A stretch of 64,000 nucleotides of DNA, from positions 1 through 64,000 of the forward strand of contig CALSNJ010000002.1 of NCBI GenBank assembly GCA_943787745.1, written 5' to 3'. This document shows, piece after piece, positions 35,461 to 45,097 of the stretch. The notes beneath the pieces are model-generated. The model had not been told where the DNA came from and made no database searches. It saw only the letters and a list, made by a program, of their open reading frames with translations. Made by a program: the position numbers and the translations under genes. Each line of letters begins with the position of its first letter. Positions within the stretch are counted from its first letter, which is position 1. This DNA comes from an uncultured Alphaproteobacteria bacterium. GTDB taxonomy: Bacteria; Pseudomonadota; Alphaproteobacteria; UBA6615.

Positions 35461-36402
35461 ATGAGCCGTGCATTCGTCTTTCCGGGCCAGGGAAGCCAGG
35501 AAGTTGGTATGGGGTTGGCGCTGGCCGAGGCCTTTCCGGCTGCGAAACTGGTCTTTGAAGAAGTTGATGACGCGCTGGAAACGCGCCTCAGCAAGATCAT
35601 GTTTAAGGGGCCAATTGAAGACCTCACCCTGACCGAGAATACCCAGCCGGCGTTAATGGCCATGAGCATGGCCGTCATGCGGGTGCTCGAAGAGGAAGGC
35701 GGGATCAAGATTTCGGAAGTTGTCTCCTTTGTGGCGGGCCACAGCCTGGGTGAGTATTCAGCGCTGGCAGCCGCCGGTGCGATCCCCCTGGCGGAAGCTG
35801 CACGCCTGCTGCAGACGCGCGGTGAAGCAATGCAGGCTGCCGTACCCGTTGGAAAAGGCGCGATGGCCGCCATTCTCGGGCCGAACCTCGAAGATGTTGA
35901 ATCCATTGCTGCAGATGCCGCTGAGGATCAGGTCTGTGATGTGGCCAATGACAATTCTGATGGTCAGGTCGTGGTCAGCGGTAACACCGAAGCCGTTGAA
36001 CGGGCGGTTGAGATTGCCAAGGAGCGCGGCGCAAAACGCGCGATGATGCTGACAGTCAGCGCGCCTTTCCACTGTGCCTTGCTCGACCCGGCAGCCGATG
36101 TGATGACCTATGCGCTTGCGACCGCAAATATCACGGCACCCAATCCACCAGTTGTGGCAAATGTGACGGCCGCGCCGGTATCCGATCCCGATGAGATCAG
36201 AAACCTTCTGGTCGAACAGGTCACCAGCCGTGTGCGGTGGCGCGAATGTGTACTGGCGATGCGTGATCTCGGCGTGGATGAGCTGTGCGAGATCGGGGCG
36301 GGGAAGGTTCTCACCGGTCTGAATCGACGCATCGACCGAGACCTGACCGGTCGGGCGATTGGCAGCCCGGCAGATATTGAAGAGTTTCTCGCCACTCTTT
36401 AG
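35461..36402 (+). CDS. fabD: Malonyl-CoA:ACP transacylase FabD
   Basis: A 313-residue enzyme that loads malonyl groups on ACP. It begins with FVFPGQGSQEVGMG, has the serine nucleophile in GHSLGEYSAL, and the active-site His in SAPFHCALL. It is the first gene of the fabD-fabG-acpP-fabF cluster and has a strong GTTGGGGGAATT upstream. The roughly 257 bases between it and divergent rpsF must carry both promoters; I could not pick out convincing boxes. Confidence 0.95.
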   Translation: MSRAFVFPGQGSQEVGMGLALAEAFPAAKLVFEEVDDALETRLSKIMFKGPIEDLTLTENTQPALMAMSMAVMRVLEEEGGIKISEVVSFVAGHSLGEYSALAAAGAIPLAEAARLLQTRGEAMQAAVPVGKGAMAAILGPNLEDVESIAADAAEDQVCDVANDNSDGQVVVSGNTEAVERAVEIAKERGAKRAMMLTVSAPFHCALLDPAADVMTYALATANITAPNPPVVANVTAAPVSDPDEIRNLLVEQVTSRVRWRECVLAMRDLGVDELCEIGAGKVLTGLNRRIDRDLTGRAIGSPADIEEFLATL

Positions 36403-36444
36403 GCGATTCCGACACCCAAGATATTTACGAGGAAGAAGGACGAT

Positions 36445-37182
36445 ATGTTCGATCTCGAAGGCAAGACAGCATTGGTGACCGGGGCGACCGGCGGCATAGG
36501 CGGGGCGATTGCAAAACAGTTGCATGATCGCGGCGCGACGATTGTGGCGAGTGGAACGCGGGCGGGAAAGCTCGATGAACTTGCCGCCGCACTCGGTGAG
36601 CGATGTCATGCCGTAGCGGCAGATCTGTCAGATCCTGAAGCACCTGATGCGCTCATCGCTGGTGCGATCGAAGCAGCCGGCAGTGTCGACATCCTGATCA
36701 ACAATGCCGGACTGACCCGCGACAACCTTGCCATGCGAATGAAGGACGAAGAGTGGCAACAGGTTATTGATGTCAATCTGACATCAGCGTTTCGTCTGAC
36801 CCGCGCCTCGCTGCGCGGGATGATGAAAGCGCGTTGGGGGCGAATCGTCACAGTAACGTCGGTCGTCGGCGCGACGGGTAATCCTGGGCAGGCCAACTAC
36901 GCAGCATCAAAGGCAGGTCTGACGGGGATGACCAAGGCTCTGGCGCAGGAAGTGGCAAGCCGCGGTATCACGGTGAATTGCATCGCACCGGGATTTATTG
37001 AAACACCGATGACAGACGCATTGTCGGACGATCAAAAGACGGCGTTGCTCGGGCGTATTCCCGCAGGTCGTCTGGGGGTTGTTGATGATGTCGCGGCCTG
37101 CGCGGTGTTCCTTTCCAGCACCGAAGCATCCTATGTGACCGGCCAGACACTGCATGTGAACGGCGGAATGGCGATGCTTTAG
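36445..37182 (+). CDS. fabG: 3-oxoacyl-ACP reductase FabG
   Basis: A 245-residue SDR enzyme reducing 3-oxoacyl-ACP with NADPH. Motifs are TGATGGIGGAIA for cofactor, NNAGLTRDNLAMRMKDEEW (very typical of FabG), catalytic Ser in VTSVVGATGNPGQ, and NYAASKAGLTGM. Good ribosome site GAGGAAGAAGG. It follows fabD by 42 bases and is clearly part of fatty-acid synthesis. Confidence 0.95.
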   Translation: MFDLEGKTALVTGATGGIGGAIAKQLHDRGATIVASGTRAGKLDELAAALGERCHAVAADLSDPEAPDALIAGAIEAAGSVDILINNAGLTRDNLAMRMKDEEWQQVIDVNLTSAFRLTRASLRGMMKARWGRIVTVTSVVGATGNPGQANYAASKAGLTGMTKALAQEVASRGITVNCIAPGFIETPMTDALSDDQKTALLGRIPAGRLGVVDDVAACAVFLSSTEASYVTGQTLHVNGGMAML

Positions 37183-37414
37183 GGCATGTGATTGGCCGCC
37201 TGATGAACTGCCGCCGCTTGACGTTACGCGTGAACGCAGCTAAGTCGCGGCCTCCATCACAGTATGTTCACCAGACTATGGTTTGTGCGGATATGCTGTG
37301 ATAGTGATCAATGGTCGTTTTTGGGCGCACTCGCAGGCCGAATCGTCCTAAATCGTTGTCTTAGAAACCTTCCCCTTGCGGGATAATGAAACAAGAAATT
37401 GAGGGCAGGCTGAA

Positions 37415-37651
37415 ATGAGCGATGTTGCCGAACGCGTGCAGAAAATCGTTGTCGAACACCTTGGTGTCGACGAAGGAAAAGTCTCTGAGAATGCAAGTTT
37501 CATCGACGACCTCGGGGCAGACAGCCTTGATACCGTTGAGTTGGTGATGGCATTCGAAGAAGAATTTGGATGTGAAATCCCCGACGATGCAGCCGAGAAA
37601 ATTCTCACGGTTGGTGACGCGGTCAAGTTCCTCGAAGAAGCTGCTGACTAA
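37415..37651 (+). CDS. acpP: Acyl carrier protein
   Basis: A 78-residue, very acidic protein with the phosphopantetheine serine in [18 protein letters not shown], the invariant DSL of ACPs. It carries the growing acyl chain for FabD, FabG and FabF encoded on both sides. It is preceded by 232 bases without a gene; this leaves room for an own promoter, consistent with the high expression ACP needs. Confidence 0.96.
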   Translation: MSDVAERVQKIVVEHLGVDEGKVSENASFIDDLGADSLDTVELVMAFEEEFGCEIPDDAAEKILTVGDAVKFLEEAAD

Positions 37652-37720
37652 CCTTCGGCAAAGGGTTCGTGTGGCACCTGCCGCGCGAGCCTTTCCCCGT
37701 AAACAGCGCATCGGAATCCT

Positions 37721-38980
37721 ATGAGACGTGTCGTTGTCACCGGAATGGGTCTCGTCACGCCGCTCGGCGTGGGCCTTGATCACAATTGGGCTCGCTTGAC
37801 GAATGGCGAGTCCGGAGCTGTGGCCATTGAGAATTTCGACGTGTCGGACCTGCCTGCGAAAATCGCGGCTCAGGTCCCACGCGGCGACGGCTCCAATGGA
37901 ACATTCAATCCCGATAATTTTATCTCCTCCAAGGAGCAGCGCCGGGTAGACGAATTTATCGTCTACGGCATCTCGGCTGCCGTTGAGGCTGTTGAGGATT
38001 CGGGATGGAAGCCTGAAGAACGGAATGATCAGGAACGGACCGGTGTCATGATCGGCTCCGGGATTGGCGGTCTGCAGACGATCGCCAATGGTGCGATCCT
38101 GTTACACGAACAGGGTCCTCGCAAGGTGGGACCGTTCTTTATACCCTCCGCACTGATCAATCTGGCCTCGGGTCATGTGTCTATTCGGTACGGCTTCAAG
38201 GGCCCCAATCATGCTGTGGTCACAGCGTGTTCGACAGGCGCGCATGCCATTGGTGATGCCGCACGTCTGATCATGCTCGATGATGCAGATGTGATGGTGG
38301 CCGGTGGTGCCGAAGCGGCGATTTGCCGGATTGGAATTGCCGGATTTGCTGCGTGTCGTGCGCTTTCTACAGGTTACAACGATACCCCAGAGCAGGGTTC
38401 ACGCCCCTATGACAAGGGCCGTGATGGTTTCGTCATGGGTGAGGGCGCGGGCGTTGTCGTTCTCGAAGAATACGAACATGCAAAAGCACGCGGCGCAAAG
38501 ATCTATGCCGAAGTTGTCGGCTATGGCCTGTCTGGCGATGCGCATCACATCACGGCTCCCGCCGATGATGGCGATGGTGGTTTCCGCTCCATGGCAGCTG
38601 CGATCAAGCGCGCTGGCCTGAACCGGGAAGACATCGACTACGTCAACGCTCATGGCACCTCGACCCCTCTGGGGGACGAGATTGAACTGGGGGCGGTCAA
38701 ACGCCTGTTCGGTGATCACGCATACGAGTTGTCGATGTCATCAACCAAATCGGCGATCGGACATTTGCTGGGAGCTGCGGGTGCTGTTGAAGCGATCTAT
38801 TCGATCATGGCCATCAACACCAATGTCGTGCCACCGACCATCAACCTCGATGACCCCTCGGATTCCTGTGATATCGATCTGGTGCCGCACACAGCCAAGG
38901 AACGTGAGGTACGCCATGTACTGAGCAATTCTTTCGGCTTCGGCGGAACAAATGCCAGCTTGGTTTTCTCAGAGGTCTGA
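37721..38980 (+). CDS. fabF: 3-oxoacyl-ACP synthase II FabF
   Basis: A 419-residue condensing enzyme. The Cys-His-His triad is visible: Cys in VTACSTGAHAIGDA, His in NAHGTSTPLGD and His in KSAIGHLLGAAG. It starts with RRVVVTGMGLVTPLG and ends with NSFGFGGTNASLVF, as expected. It elongates acyl-ACP and helps set membrane fluidity. The mltG gene follows 39 bases later. Confidence 0.96.
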   Translation: MRRVVVTGMGLVTPLGVGLDHNWARLTNGESGAVAIENFDVSDLPAKIAAQVPRGDGSNGTFNPDNFISSKEQRRVDEFIVYGISAAVEAVEDSGWKPEERNDQERTGVMIGSGIGGLQTIANGAILLHEQGPRKVGPFFIPSALINLASGHVSIRYGFKGPNHAVVTACSTGAHAIGDAARLIMLDDADVMVAGGAEAAICRIGIAGFAACRALSTGYNDTPEQGSRPYDKGRDGFVMGEGAGVVVLEEYEHAKARGAKIYAEVVGYGLSGDAHHITAPADDGDGGFRSMAAAIKRAGLNREDIDYVNAHGTSTPLGDEIELGAVKRLFGDHAYELSMSSTKSAIGHLLGAAGAVEAIYSIMAINTNVVPPTINLDDPSDSCDIDLVPHTAKEREVRHVLSNSFGFGGTNASLVFSEV

Positions 38981-39019
38981 CCCTCACGACTCTTCATTTC
39001 CCGTCTACCATGGCAGGCA

Positions 39020-40051
39020 ATGACTGACCCATCGGATATCCCGACGACCAGACCGCGACGACGCTGGGGCTGGATTGTCTCGTGCTTTCTTTTCTTGCTG
39101 ATTTCAGGTGCCTCGATTGTCGGGGGCGGAGCGGTCATGCTGCACCGCGCCTACACAGACCCCGGTCCGCTGTCAGCCGATACCAATCTGGTTATCCCCT
39201 CCGGAGCCTCCGGGCGGGCGATCGCACAGGCATTAACGCAAGCGGGCGTGAGTGCTGATGAGCGTTTGGTGCAGCTCTCGATCCGCCTGTTTGCCGACAA
39301 GACACCGCTCAGGGCGGGTGAATACGCATTCCCTGCGGGTATCAGCCTGCGGGATGCGATTGGGAAATTGCAGTCAGGCGAGGTCGTTGTTCGCCGTGTC
39401 ACATTTGCCGAAGGCCTTTCCACACGTGAAATCCTAGCGACCCTGAGCCGCGCAGAGGGACTCAGGGGCCCGGTTCCCGAGGCGTCGGAGTTCAGTGAAG
39501 GCGAGCTTCTGCCTGAGACTTATCATTACAGCCTGGGTGACAGCAGGGCGGATATCGTTGCGCGAATGAAAAGCGCGATGGATGCCGCCGTGGAACGCCT
39601 GTGGGCCGACCGTGACAAGGATTTGCCGCTCAAAACACCGCAGGAGGCAGTGGTCCTGGCCTCCATTATTGAACGCGAGACAGCCGTTCCCGAGGAACGC
39701 GCGCGTGTTGCTTCAGTGTTTATCAATCGCTTAAATCGGGGCATGCGTCTGCAATCCGATCCCACTGTCGTCTTTGGAATGGGAACAGAGGATGGGCCAT
39801 TCACCGGCCGCTTGCTCCGTCGACACCTTGAGATTGACCACCCACACAACACCTATACCCGGGACGGGCTGCCGCCTTCGCCCATCGCCAATCCGGGACT
39901 CGAAAGTATTGCGGCCGCGCTCAAGCCCGCAGCGACGAAATACTTCTATTTTGTTGCGGATGGTTCAGGGGGGCACGCCTTTGCCCGCACATTGGCTGAA
40001 CACAACCGCAACGTTAGAAAATGGCGCCAGATTCAGCGTCGGGCCCAATAA
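39020..40051 (+). CDS. mltG: Endolytic peptidoglycan transglycosylase MltG
   Basis: A 343-residue YceG-like enzyme anchored by one N-terminal helix (RWGWIVSCFLFLLISGASIV). The LysM-like region is followed by the catalytic domain with the Glu in VVLASIIERETAVPEERARV and NRLNRGMRLQSDPTVVFG. MltG cuts nascent glycan strands and so sets chain length. Its place right after fabF is conserved in many proteobacteria. Confidence 0.93.
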   Translation: MTDPSDIPTTRPRRRWGWIVSCFLFLLISGASIVGGGAVMLHRAYTDPGPLSADTNLVIPSGASGRAIAQALTQAGVSADERLVQLSIRLFADKTPLRAGEYAFPAGISLRDAIGKLQSGEVVVRRVTFAEGLSTREILATLSRAEGLRGPVPEASEFSEGELLPETYHYSLGDSRADIVARMKSAMDAAVERLWADRDKDLPLKTPQEAVVLASIIERETAVPEERARVASVFINRLNRGMRLQSDPTVVFGMGTEDGPFTGRLLRRHLEIDHPHNTYTRDGLPPSPIANPGLESIAAALKPAATKYFYFVADGSGGHAFARTLAEHNRNVRKWRQIQRRAQ

Positions 40052-40140
40052 TCGTCTTTGAGGGCACGAACGGTCGCTTAGACAATTGCGATGCGCCTTT
40101 CGACAGGCCATACTTACGTAACGAAACTCCGGAGAGAACG

Positions 40141-40785
40141 ATGAACCTGATTGCTCGGAATTGCCTGCACCGTCTGCCCGCCGTGGTGACGGCCCTTTTG
40201 GTCCTGATGGTTGCAGTCCCTGCATATGCCCATCACCCCATGGGTGGTGTCACACCTTCAAGCTTTGGCGAGGGGCTGCTGTCTGGCATTGGTCATCCGA
40301 TCATCGGACTTGATCATCTGGCTTTTGTCCTCGGTATCGGTGTCGCGGCATCTTTTCTCAAGCGTGGGCTGGCAATGCCGGCGTTTTTCATCGGCGCGAC
40401 CCTTCTGGGAACCGCGATCCATCTGCTGGCCTTCAATCTGCCCGTCGTGGAGATCGTCATTTCGGCCTCCGTGCTGCTGCTCGGCGTGATGATCCTCACC
40501 CGACGCGATCAGCCGACAGCAATCTGGGCCGGATTGTTCGTGATTGCAGGTATCTTTCACGGTTATGCCTATGGCGAAGCGATCGTCGGTGCTGAAACGA
40601 CGCCGCTTGTGGCCTATCTGGCGGGTTTTGCCGTCACCCAGTATCTGATTGCCGGCGCTGCGTTCCTCGTCATGCGCCGCGCATCTGCTGTGGTTGATGC
40701 AAAACCTGTGGGCGCACGTATTGCCGGCGGCGTTGTCGCCGGGATCGGCTTCGTGTTCCTGTTTACCGCCGTTGCACCTTTCTAG
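40141..40785 (+). CDS. HupE/UreJ family protein (nickel/cobalt permease-like)
   Basis: A 214-residue protein with an exported N-terminus (VLMVAVPAYAHHPMGG) followed by six to seven helices and the family motif GLDHLAFVLGIGVAA, plus GIFHGYAYGEA. His/Asp residues in GLDH and HGYAYGE resemble metal-transport sites. HupE/UreJ proteins are normally found with hydrogenase or urease genes, but none lies nearby. I use ATG 40141 after GGAGAG; the track start overlaps mltG in another frame. Confidence 0.85.
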   Translation: MNLIARNCLHRLPAVVTALLVLMVAVPAYAHHPMGGVTPSSFGEGLLSGIGHPIIGLDHLAFVLGIGVAASFLKRGLAMPAFFIGATLLGTAIHLLAFNLPVVEIVISASVLLLGVMILTRRDQPTAIWAGLFVIAGIFHGYAYGEAIVGAETTPLVAYLAGFAVTQYLIAGAAFLVMRRASAVVDAKPVGARIAGGVVAGIGFVFLFTAVAPF

Positions 40786-40787
40786 CT

Positions 40788-40799
40788 CGGGATATCCCG
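40788..40799. repeat. Perfect 12-base palindrome between convergent genes
   Basis: CGGGATATCCCG lies between the stop codons of the hupE-like gene and the convergent SDR gene. It may add to transcription ending from either side, but no T run follows closely on either strand. Confidence 0.35.
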
Positions 40800-40800
40800 G

Positions 40801-41601
40801 TCAGACCTTTTGGTCTGGCTGGGCCATGACCTGATTGATCACCCGGTTATAGCCACCGAAATCGAGAAATCCGCCATCTACTGAAATGTCCTGGCCGGTG
40901 ATATAGGACGCATCGTCACTCACCAGAAACAGCACCACTGCGGCTATTTCTTCTGGCTGTGCGCCACGCTGCATGGGGGTCTGATCTCCCAGAGCATCGA
41001 TGAAGTCGTCTGAACCTTCGACCAGAGGTGTTATCACCAGGCCGGGCGCGATTGTGTTGACCCGAATACCCCAGCTTTGCAATTCCATGGCCGCGCTTTT
41101 TGTAATGCCGCGAATGCCCCATTTGCTTGTGCTGTAGGCGGTCGCGAAGTGCCCGGTCATGCCGGCGATGGAGCCCGTGTTCACAATCGCACCACCGCCG
41201 CTGTCGCGGATCAGGGGTGCAGCCGTCTGAATGCCCAAAAATGGCCCCGTCAGGTTGACCGCCATGACGCGGTTCCAGTCCTCAAGCGAGGTGTTGGCGA
41301 TGCGCCCCGTCCTTAGTGCAATACCGGCATTGTTGACGAGAATATGCAGTGCGCCGAACTCGTCCGCGATTCCTTGGACCACGTGTTGCCAGTTCGAGAG
41401 TTCCGAGACATCGAGGTGTTTGTAAAGTGCATCGCCCCCATCATCACGAATTGACTGCGCGACGGCTTCGCCGAGTTCATCCTGAATATCAGCCAGAATG
41501 ACCCTGGCACCGGATTTGGCCAGCAGTCGTGCCTCCGCTGCGCCTTGCCCACCACTTGCGCCCGTCACGATTGCGGTTTTGTTTTCGAGTTTCTGGTCCA
41601 T
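40801..41601 (-). CDS. SDR family oxidoreductase, hydroxysteroid dehydrogenase-like
   Basis: A 266-residue classical SDR: TGASGGQGAAEARLLA for cofactor, NNAGIALRTGRI, catalytic Ser in NTGSIAGMTG and YSTSKWGIRGI. The acidic residue in ILADIQDE after the second strand suggests NAD preference. The overall pattern is close to 3-alpha/20-beta-hydroxysteroid dehydrogenase-type SDRs, though substrates vary widely. Start ATG 41601 (MDQKLENKTAIV) follows GAGGAC. It lies 20 bases after a second SDR gene and probably shares its transcript. Confidence 0.82.
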   Translation of the reverse strand: MDQKLENKTAIVTGASGGQGAAEARLLAKSGARVILADIQDELGEAVAQSIRDDGGDALYKHLDVSELSNWQHVVQGIADEFGALHILVNNAGIALRTGRIANTSLEDWNRVMAVNLTGPFLGIQTAAPLIRDSGGGAIVNTGSIAGMTGHFATAYSTSKWGIRGITKSAAMELQSWGIRVNTIAPGLVITPLVEGSDDFIDALGDQTPMQRGAQPEEIAAVVLFLVSDDASYITGQDISVDGGFLDFGGYNRVINQVMAQPDQKV

Positions 41602-41621
41602 GGCGTCCTCGGGTGGTCGTT

Positions 41622-42347
41622 TCAAAAGAGTGCCAGCATGCGCACAGCCAGATACATGGGCAATGGAAAGGCGATCATGGCTGGGTTGCGTGCCAGTCGG
41701 TTGCGGATACGCGCGGCAGCACGATCGGTATCCATAAGGAATGGCATACGAAAATCATTTGCGTCGGTCATTGGCGAGCGCACGAAGCCCGGACAGATGA
41801 CGCTGACCCCGATGCCGTCTTTGGCATGGGCGCGCCGTAACCCGGCGGCATAGAACCGCACTGCAGCCTTGCTCGCGCAATAGGCTGGTGATTCACCAAA
41901 AGCACGGAAGCTGGCCAGGCTCGACATGATTGCGATTTGCCCCTGATTGCGGCGGCGCATGCGCTTGAGAGACGGCGTGACGGTATGAACCACCCCGTCC
42001 ACATTGGTGGCGAAAACATCTGCATCTGACCAGTGATCAGCGGCGGGCCGCTTGCGTGTGCCGGCAGAAACTCCGGCATTTGCAATGACCAGATCGAGTG
42101 GGGTTTGATCGTCGGCAGCTGTAACCCAGCTGTCCATGGCGTCGCGATCTCTGACATCGACGACTTGCAACGTGCATTCTGCACCCCGTTCTTGGACTTG
42201 TGTGGCGATTGTTTCCAAACGCTGAGAATCGCGACCAGAGAGCCATAGCGTGGTTCCAGGCTGTGCATAGGCCAGTGCAAGCGCCTGCCCGATTCCGCTG
42301 GATGCGCCAGTGATGAGTACAGATTGGGGGCTAGTGTTTCCGGTCAT
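41622..42347 (-). CDS. SDR family oxidoreductase with C-terminal hydrophobic segment
   Basis: A 241-residue SDR: TGASSGIGQALALAYA, ANAGVSAGT, Ser in MSSLASFRAFG and YCASKAAVRFYA. The C-terminal NPAMIAFPLPMYLAVRMLALF is hydrophobic and may attach it to the membrane. The ATG at 42347 gives a normal N-terminus; the track start is a TTG six codons upstream. It is divergent from yicC and upstream of the second SDR. Substrate unknown. Confidence 0.82.
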   Translation of the reverse strand: MTGNTSPQSVLITGASSGIGQALALAYAQPGTTLWLSGRDSQRLETIATQVQERGAECTLQVVDVRDRDAMDSWVTAADDQTPLDLVIANAGVSAGTRKRPAADHWSDADVFATNVDGVVHTVTPSLKRMRRRNQGQIAIMSSLASFRAFGESPAYCASKAAVRFYAAGLRRAHAKDGIGVSVICPGFVRSPMTDANDFRMPFLMDTDRAAARIRNRLARNPAMIAFPLPMYLAVRMLALF

Positions 42348-42462
42348 GATTTCCACGATACGCAAACTTGTTGGTGTTGGGAGTGCAAGCTATAAGGCCC
42401 ATCATGAATACAACAGTTCGATCTGTCGCCATTCTTTGCGCGACCAACATTCCAGGAACGCG

Positions 42463-43353
42463 ATGACGCTTCAAAGCATGACCGGGTTCGCCCGTGCCGC
42501 AGGTCAGGACGAACGATATTCCTGGGTATGGGAGGGACGTAGCGTGAACGCCAAGGGCCTTGATGTGCGCTGTCGTGTGCCCAACGGCTATGAAGCCGTG
42601 GAACAGGCGATCAAAGCGTCGGCGGGCAAGGGCTTCAAACGTGGAAGTATCACATTAGGGCTTTCCTTCGATCGCCTTGATCAAGGCAAAACCAGCTATC
42701 GTGTAAATCGGGATCTCCTCGATCAGGTGCGTGCGCTGCGTCAGGAACTTGGCGACGATGTTTCGCAGGAAACGCCGACCATTGAGGGACTGCTTTCCAT
42801 TCGGGGGATGTTGGAGAGCGTGGACGAAAGCGAGAGTGAGGACGCGCTCGCCGCTCGCATAGCCGCGATGATCGGTTGCGGGCAGGACATGCTCAAAGCC
42901 TTGGCTGTCGCGCGCGGTGCTGAGGGCGCGTTGCTGGCTGTGGTTCTTGACGATCACCTTAAGCGTCTGGCTGATCTGGTCGAGGCCGCAAGACAAAGTG
43001 CGGCGGCCCAACCCGAAACGATCCGGACCCGACTTCAGACAATGATCGCCGAACTGGTAGATGCCGATGCGCGTTTGCCCGAAGAGCGGCTGGCGCAGGA
43101 GGCTGCGTTGCTTGCGGGTAAGGCGGATGTCCGTGAAGAACTCGACCGTCTGCGGGTACATATTGCCTCGGCACAGGACTTGCTGGCCGAGGAGGTCGGT
43201 GTTGGTCGGCGACTGGACTTCCTGTGTCAGGAACTGAATCGTGAAGCCAACACATTTTGTTCCAAATCTGCAGATGTCGACCTGACGCAGATCGGTCTGG
43301 ATATGAAAGCAACAATCGAGCAGTTTCGCGAGCAGGTTCAGAATGTTGAATAG
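42463..43353 (+). CDS. yicC: YicC family endoribonuclease
   Basis: A 296-residue protein beginning MTLQSMTGFARA with SVNAKGLDVRCRVP and ending with FLCQELNREANTFCSKSADV and DMKATIEQFREQVQNVE, the hallmarks of YicC. The family has recently been linked to RNA degradation (YicC/YloC endoribonuclease). I use ATG 42463 after CCAGGAAC; the track start at 42310 is much too early. The gmk gene follows 12 bases later, a widely conserved pairing. Confidence 0.92.
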   Translation: MTLQSMTGFARAAGQDERYSWVWEGRSVNAKGLDVRCRVPNGYEAVEQAIKASAGKGFKRGSITLGLSFDRLDQGKTSYRVNRDLLDQVRALRQELGDDVSQETPTIEGLLSIRGMLESVDESESEDALAARIAAMIGCGQDMLKALAVARGAEGALLAVVLDDHLKRLADLVEAARQSAAAQPETIRTRLQTMIAELVDADARLPEERLAQEAALLAGKADVREELDRLRVHIASAQDLLAEEVGVGRRLDFLCQELNREANTFCSKSADVDLTQIGLDMKATIEQFREQVQNVE

Positions 43354-43365
43354 GGGAGACGCGAG

Positions 43366-44019
43366 ATGAGTGACAAAGTCAGCGATGGATTGAATATCAA
43401 GCGCCGTGGTCTGATGCTCGTTCTGTCATCCCCTTCGGGTGCAGGTAAAACCTCTATCTCACGTGAGGTTCTGGGTCAGGAAAGCAATCTGTCTCTCTCG
43501 ATTTCGGTGACCACCCGGCCGCGGCGCCCCGGTGAAGTGGATGGCGAGCATTATTTATTCGTCGACAAGACGACATTCGACTTGATGGTCAATCAGCAGG
43601 AACTTCTCGAATACGCAAAAGTCTTTGACCACTATTACGGTACCCCACGCGGACCCGTGGAAGCGGCACTGGAGGCGGGGAAGGACGTTTTGTTTGACCT
43701 TGATTGGCAAGGCACGCAGCAGCTTGATGAGCGCGCCCGCGATGATCTTGTGAGCGTCTTCATTCTGCCGCCGTCGACAGCAGAACTGGAGCGGCGCCTG
43801 CATACGCGCGCGCAAGATAGCGCTGATGTTATCGCCGACCGAATGGCAAAGGCGGCAGACGAAATCACACATTGGTCGGAATACGATTATGTGGTGGTCA
43901 ACCAGAACTTTGAAAACAGTGTAGAAAAAGTTCGCGCAATCCTCGAAGCCGAGCGTCTCAAACGCCCGCGGCAGGAAGGCCTTTCTGACTTTGTAAGGCT
44001 TCTGCGTCAGGGGCAGTAG
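43366..44019 (+). CDS. gmk: Guanylate kinase
   Basis: A 217-residue enzyme converting GMP to GDP. P-loop SSPSGAGKTSI, GMP-binding VTTRPRRPGEVDGEHYLFV and YAKVFDHYYGTP are all present, as is DLDWQGTQQL. The first 15 residues before the usual MLVLSSPSG start are an extension. The 256 bases after its stop to rsmA hold no gene I can support. Confidence 0.95.
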   Translation: MSDKVSDGLNIKRRGLMLVLSSPSGAGKTSISREVLGQESNLSLSISVTTRPRRPGEVDGEHYLFVDKTTFDLMVNQQELLEYAKVFDHYYGTPRGPVEAALEAGKDVLFDLDWQGTQQLDERARDDLVSVFILPPSTAELERRLHTRAQDSADVIADRMAKAADEITHWSEYDYVVVNQNFENSVEKVRAILEAERLKRPRQEGLSDFVRLLRQGQ

Positions 44020-44275
44020 CGGGCGGACCGGTGCGCGCAAGTTGCTGTGCTGCCACCTCGTCATCCAGCAATACCGCAAGCTTGCGAATTGAATCCTGCC
44101 GACAGAACGGCAGGGAGAGTCGGGCATATTCAGGTTCGTTCGTTCGATGCCGAAACCCGGGAACCGATGCATCTATGCGCGGGGATCTGGGGGTAAAAAG
44201 GAATGCTGCGGATATTTGGAGTATGTTTTTCATCGTTCCAGCGTATCCCCAATCGCATTTCTGTACAGCCCCTTG

Positions 44276-45097
44276 TTAATCAAGCAGTCGTGAAATCGCG
44301 CAAAATTGCTCGACGGTCAGTTCCTCGGCCCGGGCTTCTTCGGGCACACCTGCGGTCTTCAGGAGCTCTGCACCGCCAATCGCAGAAAGTGACCGGCGTA
44401 ACATCTTGCGCCGCTGTCCGAAGGCCGCGCGGGTGACGGTCTCAAGCTTCTCACGCTGCGCGTCTGCTAACGGAGTGGGGCGCACCGTCATTCGGATAAC
44501 GGAGGAAGTTACACTCGGCGGCGGAACGAAGGCTGAAGGCGGAATATCAAACATCATCCGGGGCTCGGTAAGCCACTGTGAGATGACAGAGAGACGCCCA
44601 TAAGCCTTGTTGCCCGGCGTGGCGACAATCCGCTCCGCAACCTCTTTTTGGAACATGAGCGTAAAGGCAGTGAATTGGTCCGCCTTCATCAGCCAGTTAA
44701 TCAACAATTGGGTGCCGATGTTGTAAGGCAGGTTTGCGATGACCTGGCGCGGTCCGGGTACCGCATCGGCAATATCGAGTTTCAGGGCATCTGCGTCGAG
44801 AATGGTCAGCCGATTTTCCGCCTGCTGCGCCAGCTCTCGCAAGGCTGCGACGGCCCGCGGGTCACGCTCCACTGCAAAAACATGATGGGCATTGCTTTCC
44901 AGCAGGGCACGCGTCAGCCCCCCGGGGCCAGCACCGATCTCAACGACATTGATTCCTGACAGGTCACCGGCCATTGAAACGACACGGCGCGTGAGGTTGA
45001 GGTCGAACAGAAAATGTTGTCCGAGGGACTTCTGGGCAGCGATATCAAAACGGCCGACAACCTCACGCAGAGGTGGCAGCTTGCTGGCGTCAAACAC
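44276..45097 (-). CDS. rsmA: 16S rRNA (adenine1518/1519-N6)-dimethyltransferase RsmA
   Basis: A 273-residue methyltransferase that dimethylates two adenines near the 3' end of 16S rRNA. It has KSLGQHFLFDLNLTRRVV, SAM loop VVEIGAGPGGLTRALLE and catalytic NLPYNIGTQLL. Its start lies inside the surA end with an eight-base overlap. In many proteobacteria pdxA lies between surA and rsmA; here it is missing. Confidence 0.95.
   Translation of the reverse strand: MFDASKLPPLREVVGRFDIAAQKSLGQHFLFDLNLTRRVVSMAGDLSGINVVEIGAGPGGLTRALLESNAHHVFAVERDPRAVAALRELAQQAENRLTILDADALKLDIADAVPGPRQVIANLPYNIGTQLLINWLMKADQFTAFTLMFQKEVAERIVATPGNKAYGRLSVISQWLTEPRMMFDIPPSAFVPPPSVTSSVIRMTVRPTPLADAQREKLETVTRAAFGQRRKMLRRSLSAIGGAELLKTAGVPEEARAEELTVEQFCAISRLLD

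Noticed and set aside
37218-37246. Possible promoter TTGACG-17-TAAGTC upstream of acpP
   Set aside because: The -10 matches only two of six consensus bases. A nearby 7-base inverted repeat (ATCACAG/CTGTGAT) is also too short to call an operator.
43958-44233. 91-residue minus-strand ORF between gmk and rsmA
   Set aside because: It overlaps the gmk end, has no family match I can see, and no clear ribosome site; kept only as a weak possibility.
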